Below are positions 9,820-18,814 of a DNA stretch of 64,000 nucleotides, one piece after another. The DNA is from Rhizobiaceae bacterium (GTDB taxonomy: Bacteria > Pseudomonadota > Alphaproteobacteria > Rhizobiales > Rhizobiaceae). A program made the position numbers and the translations under genes. The notes under the pieces were generated by a model. The model made no database searches. It saw only the letters and a list, made by a program, of their open reading frames with translations, and was not told the DNA's origin. The DNA lies in NCBI GenBank assembly GCA_019635755.1, contig JAHBYW010000001.1, positions 124,001-188,000 on the forward strand. Reading direction: 5' to 3'. Within the stretch, counting starts at the first letter, position 1; each line of letters opens with the position of its first letter.

Positions 9820-11082
9820 TCAGCCGACGAAGCGCTGAAAGATCAGCGATGCATTCGTACCGCCGAAACCGAACGAGTTGGAGAGCGCGACGTCGATCCG
9901 GCGCTGGCGCGGACGGTGCGGCACCAGGTCGATCGCGGTCTCGCGCTCGGGATTGTCCAGGTTGATCGTCGGCGGCGCGACGTTGTCGCGGATGGCCAGG
10001 ATCGAGAAGATCGCCTCGACCGCGCCGGCAGCGCCCAGCAGGTGTCCGATCGACGATTTCGTCGAGGACATCGCGACCTTGGATGCCCCTTCGCCGACCA
10101 GCCGCTCGACCGCGCCCAGTTCGATCGTGTCAGCCATCGTCGAGGTGCCATGGGCGTTGATGTAGTCGATGTCGGCGGCCGTCAGCTTCGCCCGCTTCAA
10201 CGCCGCGCTCATGCAGCGGAACGCGCCGTCGCCGTCCTCGGCCGGCGCCGTGATGTGGTAGGCGTCGCCCGACATGCCGTAGCCGGTCACCTCGGCATAG
10301 ATCGTCGCCCGGCGCGCCCTGGCGTGCTCGAGCTCCTCCAGAACGACGACGCCGGCGCCCTCGCCCATGACGAAGCCGTCGCGGTCGCGATCATAGGGCC
10401 GCGATGCCTTCTCGGGCTGGTCGTTGCGGTCGGTGGACAGCGCCTTGCAGGCGGCGAAGCCGGCCAGCGACAGTCGTCCGATCGGCGATTCGGCGCCACC
10501 GGCCACCATCACGTCCGCATCGTCGAACTGGATGATGCGAGCCGCGTCGCCGATCGCATGCGCACCGGTCGAGCAGGCGGTCACCACCGCGTGGTTCGGT
10601 CCCTTCAGCCCGTGCCGGATCGAGACCTGTCCGGAGACGAGGTTGATGATGTTCCCGGGAATGAAGAACGGGCTGATCCGACGCGGTCCGCGCTCCTTGA
10701 GGATCAGTGCGTTGTCGTGGATGCCTTCGATCCCGCCGATGCCGGAGCCGATCATGACGCCGGTGCGGTTCCGCTCCTCGGCGCTCTCGGGCTTCCAGCC
10801 GGAATTCGCCAGCGCTTCGTCGGCCGCGGCGATGCCGTACAGGATGAAATCGTTGATCTTGCGCAGTTCCTTCGGCTCCAGCACCGCCTCGGGATTGAAG
10901 GTCCCGTTGCTGCCGTCGCCGCGCGGAATGATGTGCGCGATCTTGCAGGGGAGGTCTTCGACCTCGAACTCGGTGACGCGGCGCGCGGCGCTGCGTCCCG
11001 TGAGCAGCTCTTTCCAGCTGTGCTCGACGCCCGAGCCGAACGGGGAAATCATGCCCATGCCGGTGACGACGACGCGTCTCAT
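9820..11082 (-). CDS. fabF: FabF, beta-ketoacyl-ACP synthase II
   Basis: 420 residues. It condenses malonyl-ACP with acyl-ACP in fatty acid elongation and controls unsaturated chain length. The catalytic triad is present: Cys in VTACSTGAHAIGDA, His in NAHGTSTMADT, His in SSIGHLLGAAGA. The C-terminal FGFGGTNASLIF motif is typical. It lies 40 bp downstream of acpP, the carrier of its substrates, in the acpP-fabF order usual in Proteobacteria. Confidence 0.97.
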   Translation of the reverse strand: MRRVVVTGMGMISPFGSGVEHSWKELLTGRSAARRVTEFEVEDLPCKIAHIIPRGDGSNGTFNPEAVLEPKELRKINDFILYGIAAADEALANSGWKPESAEERNRTGVMIGSGIGGIEGIHDNALILKERGPRRISPFFIPGNIINLVSGQVSIRHGLKGPNHAVVTACSTGAHAIGDAARIIQFDDADVMVAGGAESPIGRLSLAGFAACKALSTDRNDQPEKASRPYDRDRDGFVMGEGAGVVVLEELEHARARRATIYAEVTGYGMSGDAYHITAPAEDGDGAFRCMSAALKRAKLTAADIDYINAHGTSTMADTIELGAVERLVGEGASKVAMSSTKSSIGHLLGAAGAVEAIFSILAIRDNVAPPTINLDNPERETAIDLVPHRPRQRRIDVALSNSFGFGGTNASLIFQRFVG

Positions 11083-11122
11083 GGGCGTGATCCCCGATGG
11101 CGGACGAATCTGGGCCTGCGGA

Positions 11123-11359
11123 TCAGGCGGAGGCCTTGTCGATGAACTTGACGGCGTCGCCGACGGTCAGGATCGTCTCGGCGGCGTCGTCCGGAATCTC
11201 GACGCCGAACTCTTCCTCGAAGGCCATCACGAGCTCGACCGTATCGAGGCTGTCCGCGCCGAGGTCGTCGATGAAGCTCGCCGCTTCGGTGACTTTTTCG
11301 GCTTCGACGCCAAGATGCTCGACAACGATCTTCTTAACGCGCTCTGCGGTATCGCTCAT
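11123..11359 (-). CDS. acpP: AcpP, acyl carrier protein
   Basis: 78 residues, acidic. Carries growing acyl chains on 4'-phosphopantetheine attached to the Ser of [10 protein letters not shown] (about residue 37). AGGAT lies upstream of the ATG. It has its own candidate promoter (11390-11418) and is separated from fabG by 232 bp, so it is probably transcribed at a high level independently of the fabD-fabG pair. Confidence 0.97.
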   Translation of the reverse strand: MSDTAERVKKIVVEHLGVEAEKVTEAASFIDDLGADSLDTVELVMAFEEEFGVEIPDDAAETILTVGDAVKFIDKASA

Positions 11360-11389
11360 ATGGGCATCCTCGCCAGTAAGTTTTGTCTT

Positions 11390-11418
11390 CGTTAGCGGCG
11401 GGAATGCCGCTGATCAAG
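11390..11418 (-). promoter_or_regulatory. candidate housekeeping promoter of acpP
   Basis: On the minus strand CTTGAT (11418-11413) and CTAACG (11395-11390) are separated by 17 bp, a fair match to the alphaproteobacterial CTTGAC/CTATAT pattern. Transcription would begin near 11383, giving a leader of about 24 nt before acpP. The -10 element is weak, so this is a prediction from spacing and position only. Confidence 0.45.
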
Positions 11419-11591
11419 GGCTAAAGCTACGTTCGGAAAAACGCGCGCGGTCGGCGCTCGTTCCTCGGGTCGAACCCGTCCGAAACGCCGGTTCGCTGGC
11501 GGCATTACACGAAAAACACGCGGCGTCCAAGGCGTGAACCGGCCATTTTGCACTGCAAAAAGGCTGCGGCCGGCGCTTGGCCCCGCCGGCG
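11419..11591. other. gap between fabG and acpP
   Basis: No gene seen. Around 11543-11571 there is a small inverted repeat (TTTTGCA/TGCAAAA with 1-bp centre) inside a GGCC-bounded segment. It could end fabG transcription but lacks the classical GC stem plus U-tract order, so I do not call it a terminator. Confidence 0.3.
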
Positions 11592-12329
11592 TCAGATCAT
11601 CGCCATGCCGCCGTTGACGTGGATCGTCTGGCCGGTGACGTAGCCCGCCTCGGCGGACGCGAGGTAGGCCACGGCGGACGCCACCTCAGCGCCTGTCCCC
11701 ATGCGCCCCATCGGAATGGCGCCCATGATCGCGTCCTTCTGCTTGTCGTTCAGCTTGCCGGTCATGGCGGACTCGATGAAGCCCGGCGCCACGCAGTTCA
11801 CCGTGATGTTGCGCGTCGCGATCTCCTTGGCCAGCGACTTGGTCAGGCCGATGAGGCCGGCCTTGGACGCCGTGTAATTGGTCTGGCCGGGATTGCCGGT
11901 GACGCCGACGACGGAGGTGATGTTGACGACGCGGCCGAAGCGGCGGCGCATCATCGGATGCGTCAGCTCCCGCGTCAGCCGGAAGACCGCCGTCAGGTTG
12001 ATCTCCAGGACCGCGTCCCAGTCGTCGTCCGACATGCGCACGAACAGTCCGTCCTTGGTGATGCCGGCATTGTTCACCAGGATGTCCACGCCCTCCAGCT
12101 CCGCTTCTGCCTTCTGGCCGAGCGCCTTTACCTCGTCGCGGCTGGCGAGGTTGGCCGGGAAGAGCTTCACCCGGTCACCGAGTTCGGCGGCCAGCGCCTC
12201 CAGCTTCTCGACGCGCGTGCCGTGCAATCCCACGATCGCGCCCTGCGCGTGCAGCGTGCGCGCCACCGCTTCGCCGATGCCTCCCGATGCGCCGGTGACG
12301 AGCGCCTTGCGGCCGGTGAGCTCAAACAT
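11592..12329 (-). CDS. fabG: FabG, 3-oxoacyl-ACP reductase
   Basis: 245 residues; NADPH-dependent reduction of 3-oxoacyl-ACP, a short-chain dehydrogenase. The dinucleotide motif TGASGGIGEA lies at about 13-22, NNAG near residue 86, and the catalytic Ser plus YTASKAG near residue 150. The C-terminus (VTGQTIHVNGGMAMI) is typical of FabG. The frame stays open far upstream into fabD, but the ATG at 12329, followed by MFELTGRKALVTG, is the family start. It lies 59 bp downstream of fabD. Confidence 0.96.
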   Translation of the reverse strand: MFELTGRKALVTGASGGIGEAVARTLHAQGAIVGLHGTRVEKLEALAAELGDRVKLFPANLASRDEVKALGQKAEAELEGVDILVNNAGITKDGLFVRMSDDDWDAVLEINLTAVFRLTRELTHPMMRRRFGRVVNITSVVGVTGNPGQTNYTASKAGLIGLTKSLAKEIATRNITVNCVAPGFIESAMTGKLNDKQKDAIMGAIPMGRMGTGAEVASAVAYLASAEAGYVTGQTIHVNGGMAMI

Positions 12330-12388
12330 CGTGTTCCCCTTGCGATTGAAGGCGCTCCCCGTCCGGAGAGCGGGAGAATGATCGTAAA

Positions 12389-13330
12389 CTAGGCCAGCGC
12401 AGCCGCGGCCGCTTCGACGTCCGCGGCGTTGCCTACATTGGCGGTCGAGACGTCCTTGCTGATGCGCCTTGCCAGGCCGGACAGGACCTTGCCCGAGCCG
12501 ACCTCGTAGAGCGTCTTGATGCCGTTGGCCGCGAACCATTCGACCGTCTCGCGCCAGCGGACGCGACCCGTAACCTGATCGACCAGCCGCTCTGCGATCT
12601 GCGCCGGGTCGGACAGCGGCCGCACCGCCACGTTCGAGACGACGGGCACGACCGGCGGATTCTTGTTCACCTTGGAGAGCGCGTCGCGCATGGCGCTTGC
12701 CGCCGGCGACATCAGGGCGGAGTGGAACGGCGCCGAGACCGGCAGCATGATCGCGCGCTTGGCGCCCTTCTCGGTGCAGAGCCGCGCCGCGTGCTCGACC
12801 GCGGGCTTGGCGCCGGAGATCACCAGCTGGCCGCCGCCATTGTCGTTGGCGATCTGGCAGACCGACCCTCGACCGGCTTCGGCGCAAGCTGCCTCCACCC
12901 CGTCCTGGTCGAGGCCGATGATCGCCGCCATCGCGCCTTCGCCCGGCGGCACGGCCGCCTGCATGGCGTTGCCGCGGATACGCAACAGCCGCGCGGCGTC
13001 GGCGATCGAAAACATGCCGGCCGCGGCGAGCGCCGAATATTCGCCGAGCGAATGGCCGGCGACGAACAGCACCTTGCCCTTCATCGTGAAGCCGCGCGCT
13101 TCGAGGGCGCGCATCGCCGCCAGCGACACGGCCATCAGCGCCGGCTGCGCGTTCGCGGTGAGCGTCAGCGTCTCTTCGGGGCCTTCCCAGATGATCCGCG
13201 ACAGCTTCTCGCCGAGCGCCTCGTCGACTTCCTCGAAGACGCGCCGCGCCTCGGGAAACGCGTCCGCAAGGTCCTTGCCCATTCCGACGGACTGGCTGCC
13301 CTGCCCCGGAAAGGTGAATGCGATCGACAT
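12389..13330 (-). CDS. fabD: FabD, malonyl-CoA:ACP transacylase
   Basis: 313 residues; loads malonyl groups onto ACP for FabF and related synthases. It starts with the family motif FTFPGQGSQSVGMG, carries the catalytic Ser in GHSLGEYSALA (near residue 93), the Arg and His ligands further on (His in PVSAPFHSALM near residue 200), and a C-terminal helical region. GGAGG lies before the ATG at 13330, which fixes the start 13 codons inside the longest open frame. fabD-fabG-acpP-fabF give a near-complete elongation gene set in one direction. Confidence 0.96.
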   Translation of the reverse strand: MSIAFTFPGQGSQSVGMGKDLADAFPEARRVFEEVDEALGEKLSRIIWEGPEETLTLTANAQPALMAVSLAAMRALEARGFTMKGKVLFVAGHSLGEYSALAAAGMFSIADAARLLRIRGNAMQAAVPPGEGAMAAIIGLDQDGVEAACAEAGRGSVCQIANDNGGGQLVISGAKPAVEHAARLCTEKGAKRAIMLPVSAPFHSALMSPAASAMRDALSKVNKNPPVVPVVSNVAVRPLSDPAQIAERLVDQVTGRVRWRETVEWFAANGIKTLYEVGSGKVLSGLARRISKDVSTANVGNAADVEAAAAALA

Positions 13331-13430
13331 CACGCGCCTCCTCACGCTTTCGCGCGGGTGTTGGCGCATGCCGCCGCCGCCGTCAAGCCGAGCGGGCGGA
13401 CTGGGCCGACCTTGGACAGGCTGCTGGCGG

Positions 13431-14984
13431 TCAGCCCGAGACGTAGAGGCGAGCGATCCGCGACGCGATCTTCTTGAACACGGCGTCCAGCTCGCTCACG
13501 TCGCTCGTCGGGTAGTAGTGATGGTCCGCCGTCGTCGCGCATTTGGAGTAGAGCGCGCGGTTGGCGGCGGTGTCGGCGCCGAGCAGCACGGTGAACACCT
13601 CGACGCCCTGCGACTTCAAGGACTGGCAGACGTCGAGCGTCCAGGTGTTGACCTTGGTCAGGGCGGTGCCGCGGTTGCTGTCGATGCGTCCCTGGTCGAC
13701 GAAGCTGTAGGATCCGTAGTCGGACTTGTTGATTGCCTGGTTCGACGCGCCGAACACGTTGTTCTCGCCGTCGGTGAACACGACCACGAACTTCGAGGTG
13801 TTCTCCGACCTGAACGGCGCGCCCTGCGTGTAAGGTTCGCCCGGCGACAGCACCCGCATGGCCCAGGTGAGGCCTTCCGACACGTTCGTCCCCGAACCCA
13901 GCCAGTGGATCATGCCGGCGATCTCGGTCTTCAGCGTCTCGAAATCCGAGGTCAGCGGCACGATCGGCGTCGGGCACGCATAGTTCGGCCCGCTGGTCGT
14001 GGAGGCCTTGCCGTTGCGGATATAGCTGGTCGAGGTGTTGCCATACTTATACGTGTTGCGCTGCTTCTGCAGCGCGGTGCCGCTGCTCAGCGCCGACGGC
14101 ACGACATCGTCCAGATAGGTGTTGTTGAAGTCGGTGCCGGAATCTTTGGGCAGCCGCGCCAGCCCCGGCTCGTCCGGCGCGAAATACGGCACGAACAGCG
14201 TGCTCGGATCGCTCGCGCTCGGCGCGCTGTCGGCAAGGTTGTACGGCGCGGGACGCGCCTCGACGCAGCCCTTCCACTCGATGCCGAGCCTGGCGAAGAG
14301 GTCGATGTGGTTCGTCTTCGGATCGAAGTTCGAACCGTGGGCCGGCGACGCCGCGGCCCAGTCGATCCAGCTGTTCTTGAAGCCGGTGCCCTTGACGTTC
14401 ACGGCGGTGACGAACGGCACCAGCGCGGCCTTGACCTCGCGCTTCGGCGTGCCGTTCGGCGCGTGCACGGTGGTCAGGATGTCGATCAGCGATGTCGCCG
14501 CCTTGCGCAGTTCCTTCATCCGCGCCTCGCCCATCGAACCCGTGTTGTCGAGCGCCAGCACCACTTCGAGATTGTCGCGCGATTCATAGGCGCGCGCCTC
14601 GACGGACACCTTCCAGGACCGGTCGAACATCTTGACGAACATCAGGTCGACGTCGGCGCTCGCCGTGCCCTTGGTGCTGATGTAGTTGATGCCCGCGTCG
14701 ACCTCGAGCTTGCCGACGACGTTGTACATCATCTTCTCGCCGTCGAGGTTCGCGACGAGGTAGTCGTTGAATATCTGCTTGCGATCGAGCTGCTGGTCGT
14801 TGAACCGGGACGCTGCCAGCATTGCCGCGTCCAGCGCATGCTGGAGCTTCGTCTTTGCCCGCGTCATCGTGTTCACGTCGACCGCGATCGCGACCGCGCT
14901 GAAGAACATGGGCAGCATGACGGTCAGGAGGATGGTGAAGTTGCCTCCCCGCGATCTCCAGAATCCGCTTGCCAGCCCCACCAT
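13431..14984 (-). CDS. TadG-like pilus/surface protein with von Willebrand A domain
   Basis: 517 residues. The N-terminus has the Tad pseudopilin-like pattern: a short basic leader, GGNFTILL, then a hydrophobic helix (about 17-37), as in the TadE/TadG 'Flp pilus assembly' families. A von Willebrand A domain starts near residue 140 with an intact metal-ion site (DNTGSMG) and further acidic motifs (FTDGENNVFG near residue 405). The middle, about residues 240-330, is a variable insert. GGAGG precedes the ATG. It probably sits on the membrane facing the periplasm. No tadA/cpaB-type genes are in this window, so it is either an isolated TadG or part of a scattered system. Confidence 0.8.
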   Translation of the reverse strand: MVGLASGFWRSRGGNFTILLTVMLPMFFSAVAIAVDVNTMTRAKTKLQHALDAAMLAASRFNDQQLDRKQIFNDYLVANLDGEKMMYNVVGKLEVDAGINYISTKGTASADVDLMFVKMFDRSWKVSVEARAYESRDNLEVVLALDNTGSMGEARMKELRKAATSLIDILTTVHAPNGTPKREVKAALVPFVTAVNVKGTGFKNSWIDWAAASPAHGSNFDPKTNHIDLFARLGIEWKGCVEARPAPYNLADSAPSASDPSTLFVPYFAPDEPGLARLPKDSGTDFNNTYLDDVVPSALSSGTALQKQRNTYKYGNTSTSYIRNGKASTTSGPNYACPTPIVPLTSDFETLKTEIAGMIHWLGSGTNVSEGLTWAMRVLSPGEPYTQGAPFRSENTSKFVVVFTDGENNVFGASNQAINKSDYGSYSFVDQGRIDSNRGTALTKVNTWTLDVCQSLKSQGVEVFTVLLGADTAANRALYSKCATTADHHYYPTSDVSELDAVFKKIASRIARLYVSG

Positions 14985-15317
14985 GCCACCCTCCGGGAAG
15001 CGGAAAGCCTTTCATGAATAGGTGAAGCTTCGGTAAGGGCGAGGAATAATCTCAACAAAATCAGGAATCTGGCACCGCGCTTGCTTTGCCCGGGGGATGC
15101 TGTATAGACGCGCGCAATTCCTGAGGTCCTTGCTGGGGGCTGAACGGAGGGCCGGGCCGAACAAGCCCGTTGCGAGCGCACAAGCGTTCCGCCTCCCGTG
15201 TCTCCGCTCTCGACCGTCGAACGCGCCTTTCTTCTCCTCGCGCTCTGCGTGCTGGATCGGACAAGTCGCAGAGGCTTAGCCGCTCGGCCCCCGGGGAGAA
15301 ACGAAGAAAGGCGAGAC
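14985..15317. other. divergent intergenic region and rpsF leader
   Basis: 333 bp between the divergent TadG-like gene and rpsF. The left third carries the TadG-like ribosome site (GGAGG); the rest contains the predicted rpsF promoter and about 200 nt of GC-rich leader. No ORF with a ribosome site was seen. A leader this long before rpsF-rpsR leaves room for S6:S18 autoregulation, but I cannot prove the fold. Confidence 0.5.
15080..15108 (+). promoter_or_regulatory. candidate promoter of the rpsF operon
   Basis: CTTGCT (15080-15085) and TATAGA (15103-15108) are separated by 17 bp, a good housekeeping sigma match. Transcription would start near 15115, leaving about 200 nt of leader before rpsF. 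Confidence 0.55.
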
Positions 15318-15809
15318 ATGGCACTTTACGAGCATGTGTTCCTTGCCCGTCAGGATCTGTCCCAGCAGCAGGTCGACGAGATGGTCCAGCACTACAAGGG
15401 CGTCGTCGAAGCGAATGGCGGATCGATCGGCAGGATCGAGAACTGGGGACTGAAGTCCCTGACCTACCGTGTCAAGAAGAACCGGAAGGCCTACTACACG
15501 CTGATGGACATCACGGCTCCGGCCGCGGCGCTGACCGAGATGGAGCGCCAGATGGGCCTGTCGGAAGACGTGCTGCGCTACCTGACCATCAAGGTCGAGA
15601 AGCACGAGGAAGGCCCGTCGGCGATGATGCAGAAGCGCGACCGCGACGACCGCGAGCGCGGCGAGCGCGGCTTCGGCGATCGTGAGCGCGGCGGCGGCCG
15701 CTTCGGCGACCGCGACCGCGGCGACCGTGGCCCGCGCGGTGGCGGCTTCGGCGACCGTGAAGACCGGCCGCGCCGGCCCCGCGAAGCCTCGCCCGAGGGA
15801 GCAGAATAA
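15318..15809 (+). CDS. rpsF: RpsF, 30S ribosomal protein S6
   Basis: 163 residues: the S6 fold in about the first 100 ([15 protein letters not shown] to about residue 95), then a charged tail made almost only of Arg, Asp, Glu, Gly and Phe ([20 protein letters not shown] type repeats). Such tails are common on alphaproteobacterial S6 and are likely disordered and RNA-interacting. The start at 15318 follows AAAGGCG; the longer frame upstream is not family-like. The stop overlaps the rpsR start (TAATG). Confidence 0.96.
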   Translation: MALYEHVFLARQDLSQQQVDEMVQHYKGVVEANGGSIGRIENWGLKSLTYRVKKNRKAYYTLMDITAPAAALTEMERQMGLSEDVLRYLTIKVEKHEEGPSAMMQKRDRDDRERGERGFGDRERGGGRFGDRDRGDRGPRGGGFGDREDRPRRPREASPEGAE

Positions 15810-16057
15810 TGGTCGACATCAACCAGATCCCCACGCGCCGGCCCTTCCATCGCCGTCGCAAGACCTGCCCGTTCTCGGGGGCCAATGCACCGCGCATCGA
15901 CTACAAGGACGTACGTCTCCTGCAGCGCTACATCTCCGAGCGCGGCAAGATCGTGCCGTCGCGCATCACCGCGGTCAGCCAGAAGAAGCAGCGCGAACTC
16001 GCCCAGGCGATCAAGCGCGCCCGCTTCCTCGGCCTGCTGCCCTACGTGGTGAAGTAA
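15809..16057 (+). CDS. rpsR: RpsR, 30S ribosomal protein S18
   Basis: 82 residues, basic. It binds S6 to form the S6:S18 pair on the 30S platform. The core [29 protein letters not shown] pattern and the C-terminal [10 protein letters not shown] are typical of S18. It starts one base inside the end of rpsF, so the two partner proteins are translationally coupled. A 242-bp gap follows before rplI. Confidence 0.97.
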   Translation: MVDINQIPTRRPFHRRRKTCPFSGANAPRIDYKDVRLLQRYISERGKIVPSRITAVSQKKQRELAQAIKRARFLGLLPYVVK

Positions 16058-16299
16058 CCCGGAGCGTAGCCCCGAAAAGTTGCAGACTTTTCGGATCGGG
16101 CAACGCCAGAAACACGGCCGGGGCGGTTCGCCGCCCCGGTATCGCCTGCCGCGTTCGGCGCGGCCGGCGTAGCGCAAATCCGAGTTGGGCGGCAACGCCC
16201 TAACTGCCACCAGGCAGGACAGCGACACCGGGGCGAAGCTGCCCCCGCTCCCTGCCTTTCAGACACAGGCCGATACCGGCCGCATGAAAGGACAGTCCG
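16058..16299 (+). other. rpsR-rplI gap with a palindrome
   Basis: 242 bp without a convincing gene. A hairpin with 9-bp arms (CCGAAAAGT/ACTTTTCGG, loop TGCAG) lies at 16072-16094; its sequence is of the rhizobial intergenic palindrome type rather than a terminator, as no T-tract follows. Many relatives have a DUF2232 membrane protein gene between rpsR and rplI; none is readable here. Confidence 0.5.
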
Positions 16300-16890
16300 A
16301 TGGAAGTCATCCTCCTCGAACGCATTTCCCGCCTCGGCCAGATGGGCGACACTGTCAGGGTCAAGGACGGTTTCGCCCGCAATTTCCTGCTGCCGCAGGG
16401 CAAGGCGCTGCGCGCCAACGAGGCCAACAAGAAGAAGTTCGAAGGTCAGCGCGCCCAGCTCGAGGCCCGCAATCTCGAGCGCAAGTCCGAAGCGCAGAAG
16501 ATCGCCGACAAGCTGGACGGCCAGAGCTTCGTCGTCGTCCGCTCCGCCGGCGAGACGGGCCAGCTTTACGGTTCGGTGTCGACGCGTGACATCGCCGACA
16601 TCCTCTCGGCCGGCGGCTTCAGCGTCGGCCGCAACCAGGTCGAGCTGAACCAGCCGATCAAGACGATCGGCATGACCAACGTCGCCATCGCGCTGCATCC
16701 CGAGGTCGAGGTCACCGTCACGCTCAACATCGCGCGCACGGCCGAGGAGGCCGAGCGCCAGGCGCGCGGCGAGACGCTGACGACCGCCGAGGCGATCTAT
16801 GGCGACGACATCAACGAGAATGCGCGCCCGGAGAGCTTCTTCGATCCGAACGAGGACGAGGACGCCGCCGAGGCCCCGGCGCAGGACTGA
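16300..16890 (+). CDS. rplI: RplI, 50S ribosomal protein L9
   Basis: 196 residues. The N-terminal RNA-binding domain carries [32 protein letters not shown], followed by the long connecting helix and the C-terminal domain (about 65-150). An acidic tail of about 40 residues ([13 protein letters not shown]) extends beyond the E. coli length (149) and is usual in this group. GAAAGGACAG precedes the ATG. A strong terminator follows 21 bp downstream, so this is the end of the operon. Confidence 0.97.
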   Translation: MEVILLERISRLGQMGDTVRVKDGFARNFLLPQGKALRANEANKKKFEGQRAQLEARNLERKSEAQKIADKLDGQSFVVVRSAGETGQLYGSVSTRDIADILSAGGFSVGRNQVELNQPIKTIGMTNVAIALHPEVEVTVTLNIARTAEEAERQARGETLTTAEAIYGDDINENARPESFFDPNEDEDAAEAPAQD

Positions 16891-16911
16891 TCCCGCCAAG
16901 AAACGGCAGCG

Positions 16912-16948
16912 AAAAGGCCCGGGCGGCAGCGCCCGGGCCTTTTTCTTT
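16912..16948 (+). terminator. Rho-independent terminator of rpsF-rpsR-rplI
   Basis: A perfect 10-bp stem (GGCCCGGGCG/CGCCCGGGCC) with a GCAG loop at 16916-16939, preceded by AAAA and followed by TTTTTCTTT. It is the clearest intrinsic terminator in the window. Confidence 0.93.
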
Positions 16949-17062
16949 GACCTGCCTGCACCAAGCGGCGGGTCCCAAAATGTGCCAGCGGGAACTTTCC
17001 AACAGCGGCAATCTTGGAGCAGAATGAGCGTGTAAGAGGGGCGAAGCGGAGCGTTTGGTGCC

Positions 17063-18349
17063 GTGAACATCCTGTTGCAGCGGATCGCCGAGCGGATCGT
17101 CCGCACCGGCAGCCTCACCATCACCGGACCGAAAGGCGACCGCCACAGCTTCGGCGACAAGACCGGCGAACCCGTCCATATCCACGTGAAGACGCGCCAC
17201 GCCGCCCGCGCCATCGCGCTCCACCCGACGCTCGCGCTTCCCGAAGCCTACATGGACGGCGAACTCGACTTCCTCGAAGGCGATGTCCTCGCCCTGCTGA
17301 AGCTGGTCTATCTGAACACCGGCCCCGCGGGCTCCGACGCGGCCTGGGCGCGCGCCGTAGAAGGGCTGCGCGTCGCGGTCCGGCGGCTGCAGCAGATCAA
17401 CACTGCGCGCCGCTCCCGCGCCAATGTCCACCACCACTACGACCTGTCGGGCGACCTCTACCGGCTCTTCCTCGACGAGGACATGCAGTACTCCTGCGCC
17501 TATTTCGAGCGCCCCGACATGACGCTCGAAGAGGCGCAGCTCGCGAAGAAGCGCCACATCGCCGCCAAGCTCAGGGTGAAGCCGCGTCAGACTGTCCTCG
17601 ACATCGGGTCGGGATGGGGCGGCATGGGCCTTTATCTGGCGCGCGCCTTCGAGGCCGAGGTGCTGGGCGTCACGCTCTCCACCGAGCAGCACGCCGTCTC
17701 GACCGAGCGCGCGCACGAGGCCGGGCTCGGCCATCGCGTCCATTTCGAGATCAAGGACTATCGCGCGCTGTCGGAGCGCTTCGACCGCATCGTCTCGGTC
17801 GGCATGTTCGAGCATGTCGGGGTCAATCACTACCGCACCTTCTTCGACAAGGTCGCGACGCTGCTGAAGCCGGACGGGGTGATGGTGCTGCACTCGATCG
17901 GCCGCAGCGGGCCGCCGACCGCCACCAACGCCTTCATCCGCAAGCACATCTTCCCCGGCGGCTACATCCCGGCGCTGTCCGAAGTGCTTCCGCACATCGA
18001 AAAGGCGGGGCTGATGGTGGCCGATGTCGAGATCCTGCGGCTGCACTACGCCGAGACCCTGAAGCACTGGCGTGAGCGCTTCCTCGCCAATCGCGACAAG
18101 GCGAAGGCGATCTTCGACGAGCGATTCTGCCGCATGTGGGAGTTCTACCTGTCCGGGTCGGAGGCTGCGTTCCGCTGGCAGGACCTGATGGTGTTCCAAA
18201 TCCAGCTCACGCACCGCAACGACACGCTGCCGGTGACGCGCGACTACATCGCGCGCACCGAGAAGTCGCTGGCCATGCACGAGGCCGCTCACGGCCCGGT
18301 CATGGCCGAGCCGCCGCCGCCCAGGACGAGGCGCCGGCGCCGGGTCTGA
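17063..18349 (+). CDS. cfa: cyclopropane-fatty-acyl-phospholipid synthase family protein
   Basis: 428 residues. Such enzymes transfer a methylene group from SAM to the double bond of membrane lipid acyl chains. An N-terminal helical domain (about 1-130) precedes the Rossmann methyltransferase domain with VLDIGSGWGGMGLYLA (about 178-193). Typical CFA residues follow: YSCAYF near residue 150 and the SVGMFEHVG motif with the catalytic Glu near residue 250. GTG start. It is transcribed alone after the rplI terminator. Several CFA paralogues usually coexist in rhizobia, so the precise substrate is not certain. Confidence 0.9.
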   Translation: MNILLQRIAERIVRTGSLTITGPKGDRHSFGDKTGEPVHIHVKTRHAARAIALHPTLALPEAYMDGELDFLEGDVLALLKLVYLNTGPAGSDAAWARAVEGLRVAVRRLQQINTARRSRANVHHHYDLSGDLYRLFLDEDMQYSCAYFERPDMTLEEAQLAKKRHIAAKLRVKPRQTVLDIGSGWGGMGLYLARAFEAEVLGVTLSTEQHAVSTERAHEAGLGHRVHFEIKDYRALSERFDRIVSVGMFEHVGVNHYRTFFDKVATLLKPDGVMVLHSIGRSGPPTATNAFIRKHIFPGGYIPALSEVLPHIEKAGLMVADVEILRLHYAETLKHWRERFLANRDKAKAIFDERFCRMWEFYLSGSEAAFRWQDLMVFQIQLTHRNDTLPVTRDYIARTEKSLAMHEAAHGPVMAEPPPPRTRRRRRV

Positions 18350-18490
18350 CCGAGCGGCCGCTGCCAGGGCGCCGTTTGGACGGCGGGGCGGGACATTGTC
18401 TGTCGCCAAACGGCCGCGCAGCTGGCATCTCTTGAGTTGCCGGGGCGCGGTGCCGGCAACGCAGGCCATCCGGCGCGGAGTTCAGACACA

Positions 18491-18814
18491 GTGACGATCG
18501 CCATCTACATCGCTGCCGCGCTGGCCGAGATCGCCGGCTGCTTCGCCTTCTGGGCGTGGCTCCGGCTGGACAGGTCGCCGCTCTGGCTGGTGCCCGGCGT
18601 CGTCTCGCTGGTGCTCTTCGCCTGGCTGCTCACCCTCATCGACGCGCCGGCGGCCGGTCGGGCATACGCAACCTATGGGGGCATCTACATTGTCGCGTCG
18701 CTCGCCTGGCTGTGGGCCGCCGAAGGGCTGCGACCGGACCGCTGGGACGTCGCCGGCGCCGCGATCTGCCTCGCCGGGGCCGCCCTCATCTTGATCGGCC
18801 CGCGCGCCGCGTGA
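18491..18814 (+). CDS. UPF0060 (YnfA-like) small membrane protein
   Basis: 107 residues with four hydrophobic helices. The motifs [14 protein letters not shown] near the start and AYGGIYI-like [16 protein letters not shown] in the third helix mark UPF0060. Some homologues behave as small multidrug-resistance-like exporters, but the physiological role is not settled. The GTG at 18491 starts directly at the first helix; a longer frame upstream adds a non-conserved leader. Confidence 0.88.
   Translation: MTIAIYIAAALAEIAGCFAFWAWLRLDRSPLWLVPGVVSLVLFAWLLTLIDAPAAGRAYATYGGIYIVASLAWLWAAEGLRPDRWDVAGAAICLAGAALILIGPRAA

Noticed and set aside
7828-11145. 1105-codon open frame on the + strand
   Set aside because: It is antisense to yicC, mltG and fabF, which are clear; the amino acid mix (Arg/Gly/Asp-rich) is an artefact of high GC.
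12330-12887. N-terminal extension of fabG into fabD
   Set aside because: Family length and the MFELTGR start place the beginning at 12329; the extra residues are antisense-type noise.
12663-15017. 784-codon + strand frame
   Set aside because: It lies opposite fabD and the TadG-like gene and has no family resemblance.
16811-18469. 552-codon minus-strand frame
   Set aside because: Antisense to cfa; no ribosome site or conserved motif.
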